DNA from: Nissolia schottii
Taxonomy: Eukaryota; Streptophyta; Magnoliopsida; Fabales; Fabaceae
Reading direction: 5' to 3'
NCBI GenBank assembly: GCA_003254905.1
Contig: QANU01058407.1
Span: 366,075 to 430,074 of the forward strand
Length of the DNA stretch: 64,000 nucleotides
The number at the start of each line of letters is the position of its first letter. Position 1 is the first letter of the stretch. Below the pieces are notes generated by a model, which saw nothing but the letters and a program-made list of their open reading frames with translations, did no database searches and was not told the origin of the DNA. Below are positions 47,087 through 59,232 of the stretch, piece after piece. The position numbers and the translations under genes were made by a program.

Positions 47087-47369
47087 GAGATCACAGTGAA
47101 CGGAGACCAAGACCGAGCTAAGAGGGTAAGCATAGGTGATGCCGTGATGACTCCGTGGTTGGTACTTCGTTCGATAAAAGTAAAACAAAAAACCCAAAAA
47201 CATAAAATGCAAAGCAACACTTCAGTCTTCACACCAGAAAAGGAAAATAAAAAAAAAAAAAACCCTCTCTCTCTCTCTCTCTCTACAATTTGTTCTTCGC
47301 ACCAGCTAGGGTTTCATTCAATTCCATCTCGATTTCGTGACATCATCGAATCAGCTTCCTCAATTCTCC

Positions 47370-50300
47370 ATGGAGGTAATCACTGTTTTCAACTACTGTT
47401 GGTTTTTTTTTCCTGAGAACAAGTCCTTTTTTTTGTTCCTGCTTTTTAAGTTATTTTTTTGGTAATATTCTTCTGCGATTGTCAATTTGATTTGATGTGA
47501 GATGTTATTTGATTTTTTCCTTTTAATTGGGATTATATTTGTCTGCTGTGGTGTGTATGTAATCCTTTTTGTGAGGGTGTTAATTATGTATTGATTCTTT
47601 TTCTTTTTTTTTTAAATTTATTTTGGAGTGTTGTTGTTTGTGGCGAACTCAAAGTGGTGGTGGTTGTGTTTTTGTAGGGTGCTCCTGTGATGGAAGAGAG
47701 TGCCAAGTCTGAGGCGCATTTGACTTCAGCTGCTGCTTTTGTGGAGGGTGGAATCCAGGAAGCTTGTGATGATGCTTGCAGCATCTGTCTTGAAGCCTTC
47801 TGTGATAGTGATCCTTCCGCGGTATGACTCTAAAAGTTGTGTTAATTTTGGTTGGTTGGTTATATGGTAGTGAAGTGATGATGACTATGTGTTCACCATT
47901 TTGAACAAGTTGTTATTTCAATCTTCCCACTATGCAGGTGACAAATTGCAAGCATGAGTTCCATCTTCAGTGCATTCTGGAATGGTATTGCGTCTTTGAG
48001 CTAATCTTCATGGATAATTTTGGTTGTGCTGTATCGGTTATGATGAATGTTTTGGTTCCTTATCATTGCTGCATATTGCTACCTTTGTAGCTGCTGCTAT
48101 GTTTCATGGAGGCCAATGTGGTTTCCTCAAGTGACAAATTTGTATGGTTTTCTGTTTTCTGGTATGCTTCAGTGGCAATGAAGCAACATAGGTGTCATAT
48201 TAGTGGCACCTTAAGATAGACTAAAGCCCGATTTGAAATAAGTTACTACTACCAGCTGGAAGAGAAAAGTATCAAGAATTTAGTTCATGGGATTGAAGTT
48301 CTTAGAAGTTAGTAGGAAGCATTCTCAGTTGTAGATTTCCACTTTCACTGCCTCGCTTTTGGTAAATTGAAAATATGGATATGAAGGTGTGAAAGACCTA
48401 GTGCTTGAGTATGCCTATGGTTCCTAGGGGTCATGTCAACAGCACATGACATGCTGTTTTGGCCAATGGTTTCTTGAAGTCATTACGCTATCTTTGTTTG
48501 ATACACCGTAGTATTCCTTGATCTGGTTATTCAAGGCTCTCAGAATATCAGATATCATTCCCAACAAACTTTACACACCATAAACCTGTTGGACCTAAAC
48601 TCTCATAAGTTGACGTCCTGTTGTTTAGACTAATGGATATGGTTTCTCAACCATAGTGTAACTTTCAGCAATACCCGGGGGATTAACAGGAATTTATTAG
48701 TTTCATTTCTGGAATTTAAATTTAATATCTTACTCATCCTGACATCCCACCATATGGGAATAGGTTTTAGTGTTGTTGATATTGCTATATACACTTGTTA
48801 CTCATACATGGGTCCATTTTCAACGTAACTTGCTTTTCTGTCCAAGTAAAATGTTTCTCAAAATAAAGGAAATGTTTTGGACAGTCTTCCAGTCTGTATT
48901 TTGATGCGGTAAAATTGCACTTACTTTTGACTATTGATACTCTGTTTTTTGAAGTATATGTAAACATGAATGTTTAATGGATAAAATGTCCCCGTTGGTG
49001 GCCCTGAATATTTTGCCTTGCCTTTTGGTTCATTATTCTTTATTTCTCGTCCTGTCATGTTATATGAAAATTGGCTGTCCTGATTCCTGAATACCATCTA
49101 TCTTTTAAACACAATGAGTGAGTGAGTGAGTGAGGAAACACGTTTTTGGACAAAATATTGTCTGAAGCATTTGCCAATGTCTGCAGGGTTTGATTTTGAC
49201 CTGAACTTTGACTTTTATTTTTTAGGTGTCAAAGAAGCTCCCAGTGCCCCATGTGTTGGCAATCCATCAGTCTCAAAGATCCAGCCAGGTTTTTAGTTCC
49301 CTCATTCTTCTTTATAATTGTTTATTTAGCTACTCAGTTTCTGTCATTATTTGTTTTCAACATTTATTTATGTATCTTTGGTTTGCTTTTGCAGCCAGGA
49401 ATTGCTTGAGGCCGTGGAAAGAGAGAGGAACTTTAGGTTCAATCCACCAAGAAACTCCACAATATTTCATCATCCAACTCTGGGGGATTTTGAGTTGCAA
49501 CATGTTTGTAGTCTACTTATGTTAATTTGGAATCATATTTGTATTGCTATCATGCATTGTGTGATTATTGTGTCCTTGTGCAGTTGCCAGTTGGAGCCAA
49601 TGATGCTGATCTTGAAGAGCATATAATCCAACACTTGGCTGCTGCTGCAGCAATGGGGAGAGCACGTCATATCGCTAGAAGGGAGGGCCAGAGAAACAGA
49701 TCACCAGCTCAAGGTCGCCCACAATATTTGGTATTTTCAACTCATCCTAATTCACCTCCTGTGGTTGCTGCTGCTTCCTCTCCAACTCACAGCCAGAGGG
49801 CGGATGGTGAACCAACTCCTGCAACTGCTGTTGCCACTCTGTCCCCAAGTCCGGCAACTGGAGAAGAATCACAACAGGTGACATTAGTTCCTCCTATTCT
49901 AGCTGATCAGATTTCTGCTTCAGGATCTGGGTCTACTGCTCCCACTACTGATCATCAGGGATCATCTTATAACAATCGGTAATAATCAGCATTTTCATTT
50001 TGAATTTCTAGATCATTTAAATGCTTATATGTTCACGGTTTTCTAGCTTCATATTTCTTAACTGTTACATCTTAAAACTTTGCGCAGGAGATCTCCTAGC
50101 CAGTCTTCTCCAAGTAGTCAAGATAGAGCAGGGCCGTCAGATTTCCAGTCATTTTCAGAATCTCTGAAATCTAAACTAAATGCTGTGTCAACAAGGTAGT
50201 GGATAAAGCGATTATTCTATCTAGCATGTGAGTGTGATACAATTGGAGAGCTAATGTAAACTTTTATGTTTTTCCTTATCTTTCAGATATAAAGAGTCCA

Positions 50301-50596
50301 TTTCTAAGAGCACTAGAGGGTGGAAGGAGAGATGGTTCTCTCGTAACACTTCTGTGTCTGATCTTGGATCTGAAGTTAGGCGAGAAGTTAATGCTGGGAT
50401 TGCAACTGTGTCACGTATGATGGAACGCCTGGAAACCAGAGACAATAATAGAAGCAGTAGCAATTCTGCACCAAGTAATTTAGAGGATGGTTCAGCTCAG
50501 GGATCAAATAATCAACATCTAACAGACACTGAAGGGGGGCATCTTTTGAGAGACAACACAAATACATCATGTGCTGCAGGTTCTAGTTCAAATTAA
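47370..50596 (+). CDS. RHF2A: RING-H2 E3 ubiquitin ligase, RHF2A-like (8 exons)
   Basis: Arabidopsis RHF2A, with RHF1A, promotes degradation of the CDK inhibitor ICK4/KRP6 during gametophyte development. Exons: 47370-47375, 47678-47821, 47938-47984, 49226-49288, 49395-49503, 49584-49978, 50088-50195, 50287-50596. They sum to 1182 nt (393 aa; the Arabidopsis protein is about 375). Seen: HLTSAAAFVEGGIQEACDDA; a complete C3H2C3 RING made of CSIC, CKHEFHLQC and CQRSSQCPMC (about residues 36-77, spread over exons 2-4); RFNPPRNSTIFHHPTLGDFE; IIQHLAAAAAMGRARH; a Ser/Pro-rich middle; and the conserved C-terminal blocks FSESLKSKLNAVSTRYKES and VNAGIATVSRMMERLETR. The first coding exon is only ATGGAG; a second in-frame ATG occurs at codon 7 (exon 2). 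All introns are GT-AG. Confidence 0.95.
49115..49134. repeat. (GAGT)n microsatellite in RHF2A intron 3
   Basis: Five GAGT units lie about 90 bp upstream of the exon 4 acceptor. Confidence 0.85.
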
Positions 50597-53003
50597 GCAT
50601 ATAGAAGGAATTGCATCAACACTGAGATTTATTTTGTCGAAAAGGTAAAATGTTAATTTTATGTGTGAATTCTGCTGAGTTATTTAATGTGGAAATTCTA
50701 ATACACAACCTGATTACCAACTCATCAGAACAATTCCCTTTTGTTGTTTGATGTCTGTTGCACATTCTTCGTAGATATTGTCTATTTTTCCTGAGTGACT
50801 TCCTCTCCTAAATATTTATTTTACTCATTGTGTGCTTGGACCTGCCAGCATGTATATTCTGTCTTATGCGCCCATAAGATTTTCCTACCGCTTGTTTTTT
50901 AATTTGCCTCAATTATGTTTCAGCTGGAAGTTTGGTATAGATTTTTGTTGTCCAACAAAACGTGGCAGATATTTTGCTAATCCATTTTGTGAAATTGGAA
51001 ACCCTCCCATTTTCTCAATTATACCTATACATTGCTTATATGTGCTATTTGTTTACCAACTTATGATTTGTTCATGAAAGGTCTAAATCTAATGATAGAT
51101 GTTTCTATGGTATCAGGTAGAAACAGAATTGGCCATTGGGGTAATATGAAATTACGTGGATGTGGTGCGTTTCCTATTGGTTTGCGCAGGCAAGTGATTA
51201 CCCAATTGACCTGCAGAAGATGACCAACAATTGTGATATTGGAAATAAAAGAACTGAAAAATGCAGCATTGGTCTCTTTTGTTTAAAACTTAGGAACCTA
51301 TATATATGATTGTATATTCACCCTGTAAACTTAATCATAGATCTCTCTCAGATAATCTTCCATAAAGTTATGTGCTTGTTCTACCTCTGGGTATAAAATC
51401 TTTGTTTTAAAACTTGGCAATAGTTGAGGCATAAAGGAGGATAATGATATTTATGCTCAATTGGGGTGCACATATGTTTTGTCTAATAATATTTTCTAAA
51501 GGAACCGATCATAGCCAAACCAAAGATATTCTAAGAGATGTGAAATGGTGGAATGCAAGTCATTTTTCTCCCTAGTGTTTTTATCTACCCATTTCCAAAA
51601 CATTCGAGATGTCCATCGAATAATGACTTCGGGAAGAAAAAACCAGGCACACTGATTTCTGAATTCGGTCGATTCTTATCTTGTAGCGTAGACAAGTTCC
51701 TTCTTTTTTCTGATATAGCAACGTCAAATATTTTTAGCACAAAATGTCACCCTTTATTAATGCGTACTTTTAGAAGGGTATTTTTGTGAATTAATATTGT
51801 TAGCAATAGATTCTATGCCAATTTCTGTAGCATACTTTTATTCAAAATTTTACTCAATTTTCTAAATGAGTATAATTTACCAAATAATAAAATTTCTAAA
51901 TAACTTTTGAAGGTATAAACGATTTAGATTTAGAGCCACCGACAATTTTGTAAGAAACTTTCGATGAGATGTCAGAATCAGATAGTGTATCTAAGTCACG
52001 CACCTCAGAACCTGGCTAACTCATTTATTTTTATTTTTTACTATTTTTGTTCCATGAAACCAAACTCATTTAGTAGTGTCCAAAATTATACCAGTAGTAG
52101 TTAATTCTCGAAAAAATTCTTAAAATAAAATATTACAATTAGTTTATTTTTTTAATGAATCCATTTAAAATTTATTTTTAAAATAAACTAATTTTATTAT
52201 AAATGGAGTCAATTTAAGTAAACTCTATTGTAACAGCAAAGTTTTTATTTTATTTATTTATTTTTAATTTGAAGTTGATTCAAATTGACTTTAAATTTTT
52301 TTTTTTTAAAATTAAAGTTGATTTGAATTCACTCTTAAGCATATAAATATGTATATAAATACATGCGTATTTAAAGTACATATATACAACGTATATAAAG
52401 TAAAGTAGACATTTTAATGTATTATAATGGTGAAAAAAAATATATACAAGACAAAATTATATTTTTTTTCTCTCACTTTCTTTTTCTCTAATTTACTTAA
52501 AAAAACCTTAACTTTAATACACACTACAAATGAGCATGCACCTCTACAAAGAAAAAAGAATTTACATAAATACAATGAATTTGCATAAATTAACCACTTA
52601 AAGCAAAAAGACTATTAGGATTTTCTATAAATAGGATCCTTAGGCAATATAATAAATTAGATTAGATTCGCTTGACAAATATCTCACACATATCCTTTCG
52701 TTATCACGACACCAATGGATACACCAGAGAACATCAAACGTTTCATTCCCATGTTTTCTTTTTTCCTTTATGTAAATTCTCAAACTCCTCTATTTCCCTT
52801 TTACCCATTATCTTCACTTAGTTCTTCTTTTACTTATGCAATTTATTTTCAGTTTAGTTCTGCCTTTTACTTTCTGTTTTTCTATGTAATTTTCCGCCTA
52901 TGCCCTTATACTTTTATATATTGTAATATTGTTAAAGTGGTTCATTTTAATTCTCTCTCTTTCATTATTGATAAAGTTCTAAGAATTCATCAGTCCATTG
53001 CTT
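50597..53003. other. RHF2A 3' flank and AT-rich intergenic DNA
   Basis: The 3' UTR is presumed to start at 50597. Beyond about 51300 the sequence is AT-rich with long A/T runs. No gene was supported; frames here (for example 52715-53005) show no recognised domains. Confidence 0.4.
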
Positions 53004-54060
53004 AAGCAGTGGTTTAGTAAATTGTCCACTGCTTAGCTGTCTTTTGATTTTCATCAGTCCAAAAATGATTACCCTTTATTCATTCAAGGCAAAGATGCTT
53101 CCCTTGTTATCCTTCTAGTCTATGTAGATGATATTATCTTGGCTGATCCTGATGCTTCAGTTCTAAACATGGTAAAGAGACAACTTAAAGACAGTTCTAA
53201 ATTGAAGGATTTGGGGAATTTAAGATACTTTTTTGGCTTGGAGATTGTTCGGTCTTCTCAGGGCATCACTTTGAATCAAAGGAAGTATGCTCTTTCTTTG
53301 TTAGAAGACATAAGCTATCTTGGCAGTAAATACTGCCACAATTCCTATGGTTCCGAATTTTAAGCTTGGTTCTACTGATGGTGATCCTCTTTCTAATGAC
53401 AGTTCCTATCGTAGGCTCATAGGGAGGTTATCATGCCTTACTATCACATGGCCTAATATAACTTATGCGGTGAATAAGCTTAGCAATTTTTTTGCCAAGT
53501 GATGCTCATCTAAGTGTTGTGCAACACTTACTAAAATACATTAAAGCACACCCTAGTTGTAGTTTGTTTTTTCCCTGTGATTCTGCTCTTGCTTTCATAG
53601 TTGATTGACGAAATTTTATTGATACATGACGGTCAACCACAGGGTATTGCATGTTTTTAAGAGATGCTTTGATATCTTGGAAGTCAAAGAAATAAACCAC
53701 CATTGCTCGCTTCTCAGCTGTGGCTGAATATCGAGCAATGGCAGCTGCCATTAGCAAAACTGTTTGGTTGCAGCAGTTGCTTAGAGATTTCTAATTGCCA
53801 CTTCCTCCTGTCAAGCTTTTATGTGATAGCCAATCAGCTATACACATTGCTAGCAACCTCATGTTTCATGAAAGAACGGAACACATTGACATCGATTGTC
53901 ATTTTGTGCGCGAACGTGTGCAATCTGGTCTATTGACCCTTATACATGTAAAGACTGGTCACCAGCAAGCAGACACACTAGCCAAACCACTCCCTACATC
54001 TAGATTCAATGCAATATTGGCCAAGTTGAGTACCATGGATCTCTACGCTCCAACTTGAGG
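53004..54060 (+). pseudogene. Ty1/copia polyprotein tail: reverse transcriptase end and RNase H, decayed
   Basis: Recognisable pieces in order: a remnant around 53010-53035 reading LKQWFSKLST; FHQSKNDYPLFIQGKDASLV with LVYVDDIILA (catalytic YVDD motif, about 53120-53145); [94 protein letters not shown]; and [17 protein letters not shown]. These follow the standard copia RT/RNase H order. Several stops and at least one frameshift (around 53330 and 53500-53800) break the frame. Gag, protease and integrase are absent, so the element is dead. Confidence 0.9.
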
Positions 54061-54330
54061 GGGGGAGTAATATATATCATGTATTATTGTTATTATAATT
54101 ATATCTATAGTTAGCCATAGATTGTTAATATATATCATGTATTATTGTTATTATAATTATATCTATAGTTAGCCATAGATTGTCCAATTAGTTAGTTAGT
54201 TAGACAGCTGTAGTTAGTTATAAGTCATTGTAGAAGTAGCTGAACCTCTTGTATATATACTGCACTCAGTGATAGCAATACACAAGTTGATGCTCATTCA
54301 CTTCTTCAACTCTTAATAGTTTCTGTTCCC
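54055..54330 (+). mobile_element. Polypurine tract and probable 3' LTR of the copia remnant
   Basis: Directly after the RNase H stop is a polypurine tract (GAGGGGGGGAG, 54057-54067), then AT-rich LTR-like DNA. This holds a TATA-like TGTATATATACTGC (about 54251-54264) and a downstream leader-like stretch. The LTR right end is not certain; about 54330 is an estimate. No 5' LTR was found in the window, consistent with loss of the 5' part. Confidence 0.6.
54068..54183. repeat. Perfect 58-bp tandem duplication at the LTR start
   Basis: Units 54068-54125 and 54126-54183 are identical by eye, beginning TAATATATATCATG and ending CATAGATTGT. The identity implies the duplication is much younger than the decayed coding part next to it. 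Confidence 0.9.
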
Positions 54331-56201
54331 CGAAACGAGATCGAAAAGCAAAGTTGCGATTTTTGATAGTTCCTTAACAAAAATCCAATAAAACATCTAC
54401 AATAGCATGCATTATTATAGCACCATTTCATTGAGAAATGATCCTCTCGAAAGTACATTTCATTCTCATGGAACTTCCCTGTACAAATTCTATCTAATCC
54501 TCCTTTGTTTCATTCTCTTCACCGTCTTTCCATTTTTCATTTGGATTCATTCTTTGTTGCAACAGGTCCAACTTCTTCAAAAAAAAAATTTCATACACAT
54601 CCCATTTAAAGGTGGAGGACTATACTGATCTCATATCCTCATCCAACCCATTTCTTCTAATATCGGGTCTCTTCAGTTCCTTTTCATTCATGGCCGTTGC
54701 AAATTGCAATGTTGAACGGCAGCGATGATCGATCAGATGAGTCCATGACAAGCGATTTCACGGACAGCAACCTGTTAGAGCCAGAAGAGGTCAAGCCACT
54801 GACACTCCAAACATAGCAAAAGAGTATACCTTCTGAATCCCTTTTCTTCAAATCTTTTTTATGTTTTTCTTCGACCTTAATTTGTAGTTTAAGATTGAAA
54901 AGAGTGTCGATCAATGGGACATGAAACTGCTTGCAACCTCTGTAAGCTTTTCTTTCTTTCTGTTCCCATTTGTTTATGAAATTATAAACTACATCAGAGG
55001 TTAAATGGTGGTAAACTTTGGAGTGCAGGTTATAATATTTTGAATTTTTTTTTTATCTCCAAGCTATTATATAAATGTGTTGATACTTCTATGTTTATTG
55101 TTGTATAAGAAGATATCAAACCTCAACCATCGTTTTTTTTTTCTTTTTCATTTATTTATTTTTATAATGAAAGAATCCCATTTTGCATAGTTTTGAACAT
55201 TGTTCTGAAATTTTACCAAAAAGCCACATATGCAGTTTTCGTATTTCCTTCTGACACTTATGATCAGATTTAAATATTCGTTAGGCCTTACTATATATGT
55301 ACTTTAGCTGTGCCATAAAAGATATATTTTTTGAAACCCTTCTATTTTTTATCATCGAGGTTGAGATTGACACGTGTTAGAAGATATCAACCTTCATTTA
55401 GTAAAAAAGTTGAAGAGAAACAATTTCGATCAATTCCACATAACTATATATGCAATGTGGTTAACAAACTTAACACTCATAGCACTTAATAATGCATGAT
55501 ATCTTTGCTTATTGACCAAAAGGCAGAACCTTTTGCATTAAAGAAAAAGAAGAAAATATTTGCTTTCACTTTTGTAAGAAGCTAAAGTGAAAGGAAAGCA
55601 AAGAAATTAACCTAAGAGACAGACTAAGAGCCTGCTGGGGGGGTGGGGGAGGAAGTCACCCTCCTAACGTATAGAAGAACATGGTATTTGGTAGGCTATA
55701 CACTTGGGTTAGGTATATCACTCGAAAGAAAAAAAAGATAAAGAAAAAAAAAGAAAAGAAAAAGAGGCCATGATGCCCCAATTTTTCCTTCAACTTTCTC
55801 CTTTATATATATAGATATAGCTCTTTAACTTTCCTCCTTATTTATCCAATTTCTCCATCACACTACATGTATTATTTTTCACTCTATCTAATTCTACTAT
55901 TCAAGAGATATTGCAGATTTGGGTTATCATAAATAATGTATTAAGGGTCACCTCACGGTCCTTCAGAAACTATGTTCCATTATTGTTTTGCCTGCCTAAT
56001 ATGTTACACATGCACATTGACTTGACGACCGAAGAGCTCGGCAAATGGCTACGGAAAACAAATAAAAAATTTTCTAACAAATGTTCTAAATGTATTCTTT
56101 AAGAGGTTAAAATTGAAATGTTATCCATTTTTTAATTATATTTTAATGCATTAAAAAGAATTAATACAAAATTTCATTTTCTTGTTTCCTTGACAATCAC
56201 T
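54331..56201. other. AT-rich intergenic region with one weak coding hint
   Basis: A short frame at about 54709-54816 (MLNGSDDRSDESMTSD, then LLEPEEVKPLTLQT and a stop) has an acidic, coding-like composition. It could be a relic or a short first exon, but I recognise no family. A G-run lies at about 55637-55651. Otherwise the sequence is AT-rich with purine-rich tracts around 55725-55765. Confidence 0.35.
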
Positions 56202-56209
56202 CTCACAAC

Positions 56210-56551
56210 TAGAGTTGTCAAAATGGGTCCGATCCATTTACCCAGTTAAATGGACGTACTTTACATGCAAAAAATAGGCTCGTAAAAATTTAAAAAAAAA
56301 TTGGACTGGCCCGTTTAAGCCTGGCCCGTGAGCCCGTGAATTTTTTATAAAATTTTTTAAATAATTTTTTTGAATTTTTAAATTTTTTTAAAAAAATAAA
56401 CAGGCTAGCGGGTGGTTCGTTTAAGTCCGCAGACCGACCATAAATAAGTCGAACCCTAAAAATATGCATATTTTTTGTCCGATCCGTTTAGGCACACAGG
56501 TCTAAACGGGCGGGCTTAAACTGGCCGGGCCTGCTCTTTTTGACAGCTATA
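56210..56551. mobile_element. hAT-type non-autonomous element, 342 bp, with 8-bp target duplication
   Basis: The left end is TAGAGTTGTCAAAA; the right end reversed is TATAGCTGTCAAAAA. These are short inverted ends typical of hAT elements. Both sides carry the same 8-bp flank CTCACAAC (56202-56209 and 56552-56559), the target size of the hAT superfamily. The interior is a mix of A/T runs and GGCCCG/CGGGC-rich words (for example GGCCCGTTTAAGCC, TAAACGGGCGGG) with no coding capacity. Confidence 0.9.
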
Positions 56552-56559
56552 CTCACAAC

Positions 56560-57763
56560 ACACAAAATCTAATAATGCCACTATTTATTGTATTTAATAG
56601 TAGTTATTTATGCTAAGCACAATGTGAAGTGACTAAGACTTATTTTTATTTTATTATTTTAATGATAAAAACTTTTTAATTTATTTTTAAAATGAATAAT
56701 AATTTCATTTTAAAGAATTATTCTCCACTGAAATATAATAATTGCATGCATTATTCTAGAGAAATAAGCATGTTGACAATGACAATGATTTGGAAGGAGA
56801 ACCCAATGCAGGTGGGCACCGCCACTATTAATTAAAGTGTAGCAGTATCTTGCTAGCAGTAGTTTGTTTGATAGGCATGGGGTTCAGCAATGGGCGGTGT
56901 GGAGCTGACCGTTGACCACTTATGTTAATTACTCATTCCCATCAATGTCATCATGCAGAGGCCCATTACTAGTCAAGCTAATTAAACATTTTAACAGGGG
57001 TTTATCCTAAATGATCAAGCTATAATGACTACTATTAGTTGTAATTTGTGTTAATTTTGATCAAAATCACTGTTTGATGCTCTTTCCATTCCAGCTTCAA
57101 TTAGCTGCTTAGCAGCTGGCTAGTGGACCCCAAATTCTCACCCTGTCTATTTCTGATTCTTCGCCATGCTTTCCAATCACAACCCCCCACGTGGGTACTA
57201 TTTTTCCCAATGCAACCGACACATTCAGTTGAGTTTATTAGGCGCTAAAATGTGCCGCCACCTCCCTTCCTTTCCATTTCACTGAATCTCAAAGTTAAAA
57301 ATAAAATACTACCTCAGTTTACATTTTTTTTTTTTTTTGACAATTTAGTCTTTGAAAATATTTTTCTAATTTATATTTGAAAGTAGTATTCATTTTTCCC
57401 CTTAATAATGTCTCTATATTGATGACTACATATGAAATTTTAACAAAACTATACTATTATACTTAAATGAATAATGTTATATCGTCCAATCAATTTTACT
57501 CCAATAAATAACATCTCATAATTTTTTTCTCCTTATTTTGCTTCCATAAATGTTAAGTATTATTATGAAGATTAGTAAGAGAATTTAGTATATATATCAT
57601 TAATCCTATTAAATATATGAGTTATTTGAACTTATTAATTATAGGTCATTGTATCGATTCATTAATTATTTATTATTAAATAATATTTTAATAGAATTTA
57701 CATTTTCTTAAAATTATATTTAATCATGAATGGTTACTGAATCTACGTAATATTTCATACTCT
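56560..57763. other. Spacer between the two hAT elements
   Basis: AT-rich DNA with no gene seen. A G-box-like CCACGTGG sits at about 57188-57195 and a long T-run at 57327-57338. Confidence 0.4.
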
Positions 57764-57771
57764 CTATTTTG

Positions 57772-58692
57772 TAGGGGTGTCTAACGGGTCAGCCCGACAC
57801 GTTAAGGCCCAGCTCATTTGAGCCTGCGAGCCTAAACGGACCGGACCAAAATTATGTATATTTTTAATCCAACTCGTTTATGGTCAGTTCGCGGGCCTAA
57901 ACGGGTCAGCACACTAGCCCATTTATTTTTAAAAAAAATTAAAAATTTAGTTTATTTTTTATGATTTAAATACAAAATTGTGAATCAGTAGCGCGGTCAT
58001 TTTTAGCTATTAATTAGTCGAAAAGAAATAGTTTAAATGGTTGATTGCACTATTATATTATCTTTTTTGTTCCTTCAACTATCTTGTCTTGCTTGAAAGA
58101 TATCAAATGCTATCAAATGCTATTTGAAATCGATTCATGAATTAATACAACTTTCATTAATTAAATGACGGCATATAACATTGATGTGAGTATTGTAATG
58201 TTATTAATCAAAAACATAATTAGAACTCTTTATCGTAGATTAATCAATAATAAACAAGGTTTGAAAGTATATATCAACTTGTAGGGCATAGACACTTATT
58301 GAAGGAATAGAATGCAAAATTTGTCAATATCTATGTCATAACACTTCAGCTGTATAGCAATATAAATATAGTTAAGTAGTTAAACATAACAAATAGTTAA
58401 ACATGCTTAATTATAAATCTAAATAGTTAAACTCTAAACTTTTAAACTCCAAAATAAAATTTAGAGTTCAAAATGAAACTTTTAAAATTTTAGTATTTTT
58501 TTATAATAATAATAAAAAATTCACGGGCTAGCCCGTGAACTCGCCGGACTTACCCGTTTAGCACGCGAGCCTAAACGGGTCAGGCCATTTTTTTTTTCAA
58601 ATTTTCACAGACTTATTTTTTACATATAAAACCTGTCTATTTCACCGGGTTCCTGTCCTGGCTTACGAACCGTGCTCATTTTGACGACGCTA
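57772..58692. mobile_element. Related hAT-type element, 921 bp, with 8-bp target duplication
   Basis: The left end is TAGGGGTGTCTAACGGG; the right end reversed is TAGCGTCGTCAAAATG. The flanks are identical 8-bp CTATTTTG (57764-57771 and 58693-58700). The outer 150-200 bp on each side share the GGGTCAGCCCG / CCTAAACGGGTCAG words with the element at 56210-56551, so both belong to one family. The middle (about 57970-58500) is unrelated AT-rich DNA without a transposase frame. It is either the longer parent form or carries a nested insertion. Confidence 0.88.
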
Positions 58693-59232
58693 CTATTTTG
58701 TTTTAAATGTCCATTTTTTATTTTTTGGAGTTTCAAAATATTTGTCTATTTGCAATATGTAGACGTAATTTATTTTATTCATACTCCTATTTATAGTAAA
58801 AAAATTATTAATATAGTGAATGTAAAAAGAATAATACTTATATTAGAAATAAAATTTTATTTTTTTTATATGAAGGTAATTTTATCAATTTATACTATTT
58901 TATGCCTTTAGTAGTATATATATATATATATTTTTAATATTAGTAAGCGTAATATTTAATTTTAAACAATTAAAATGGAAGATAGAGTAATTAATATATA
59001 CGAATAACATTATTAAAATAGAGACAAATTTGTCTATTCAAATAATTTGATAGCATTAATTTAATTTAATTATCTAAAAATAGTAGTATACAGAAACAAC
59101 CCCACCAAACAAAAACAACGCACACTAGAACCCAACACAAGACCTCACCGGTACCACAGTTTTCTCTCTCTCTCTCCTTCGCTTTGCAGTATGAAGTAGT
59201 AGTCTCAAGTCAAGTGTTGATTCCCATTCTCC

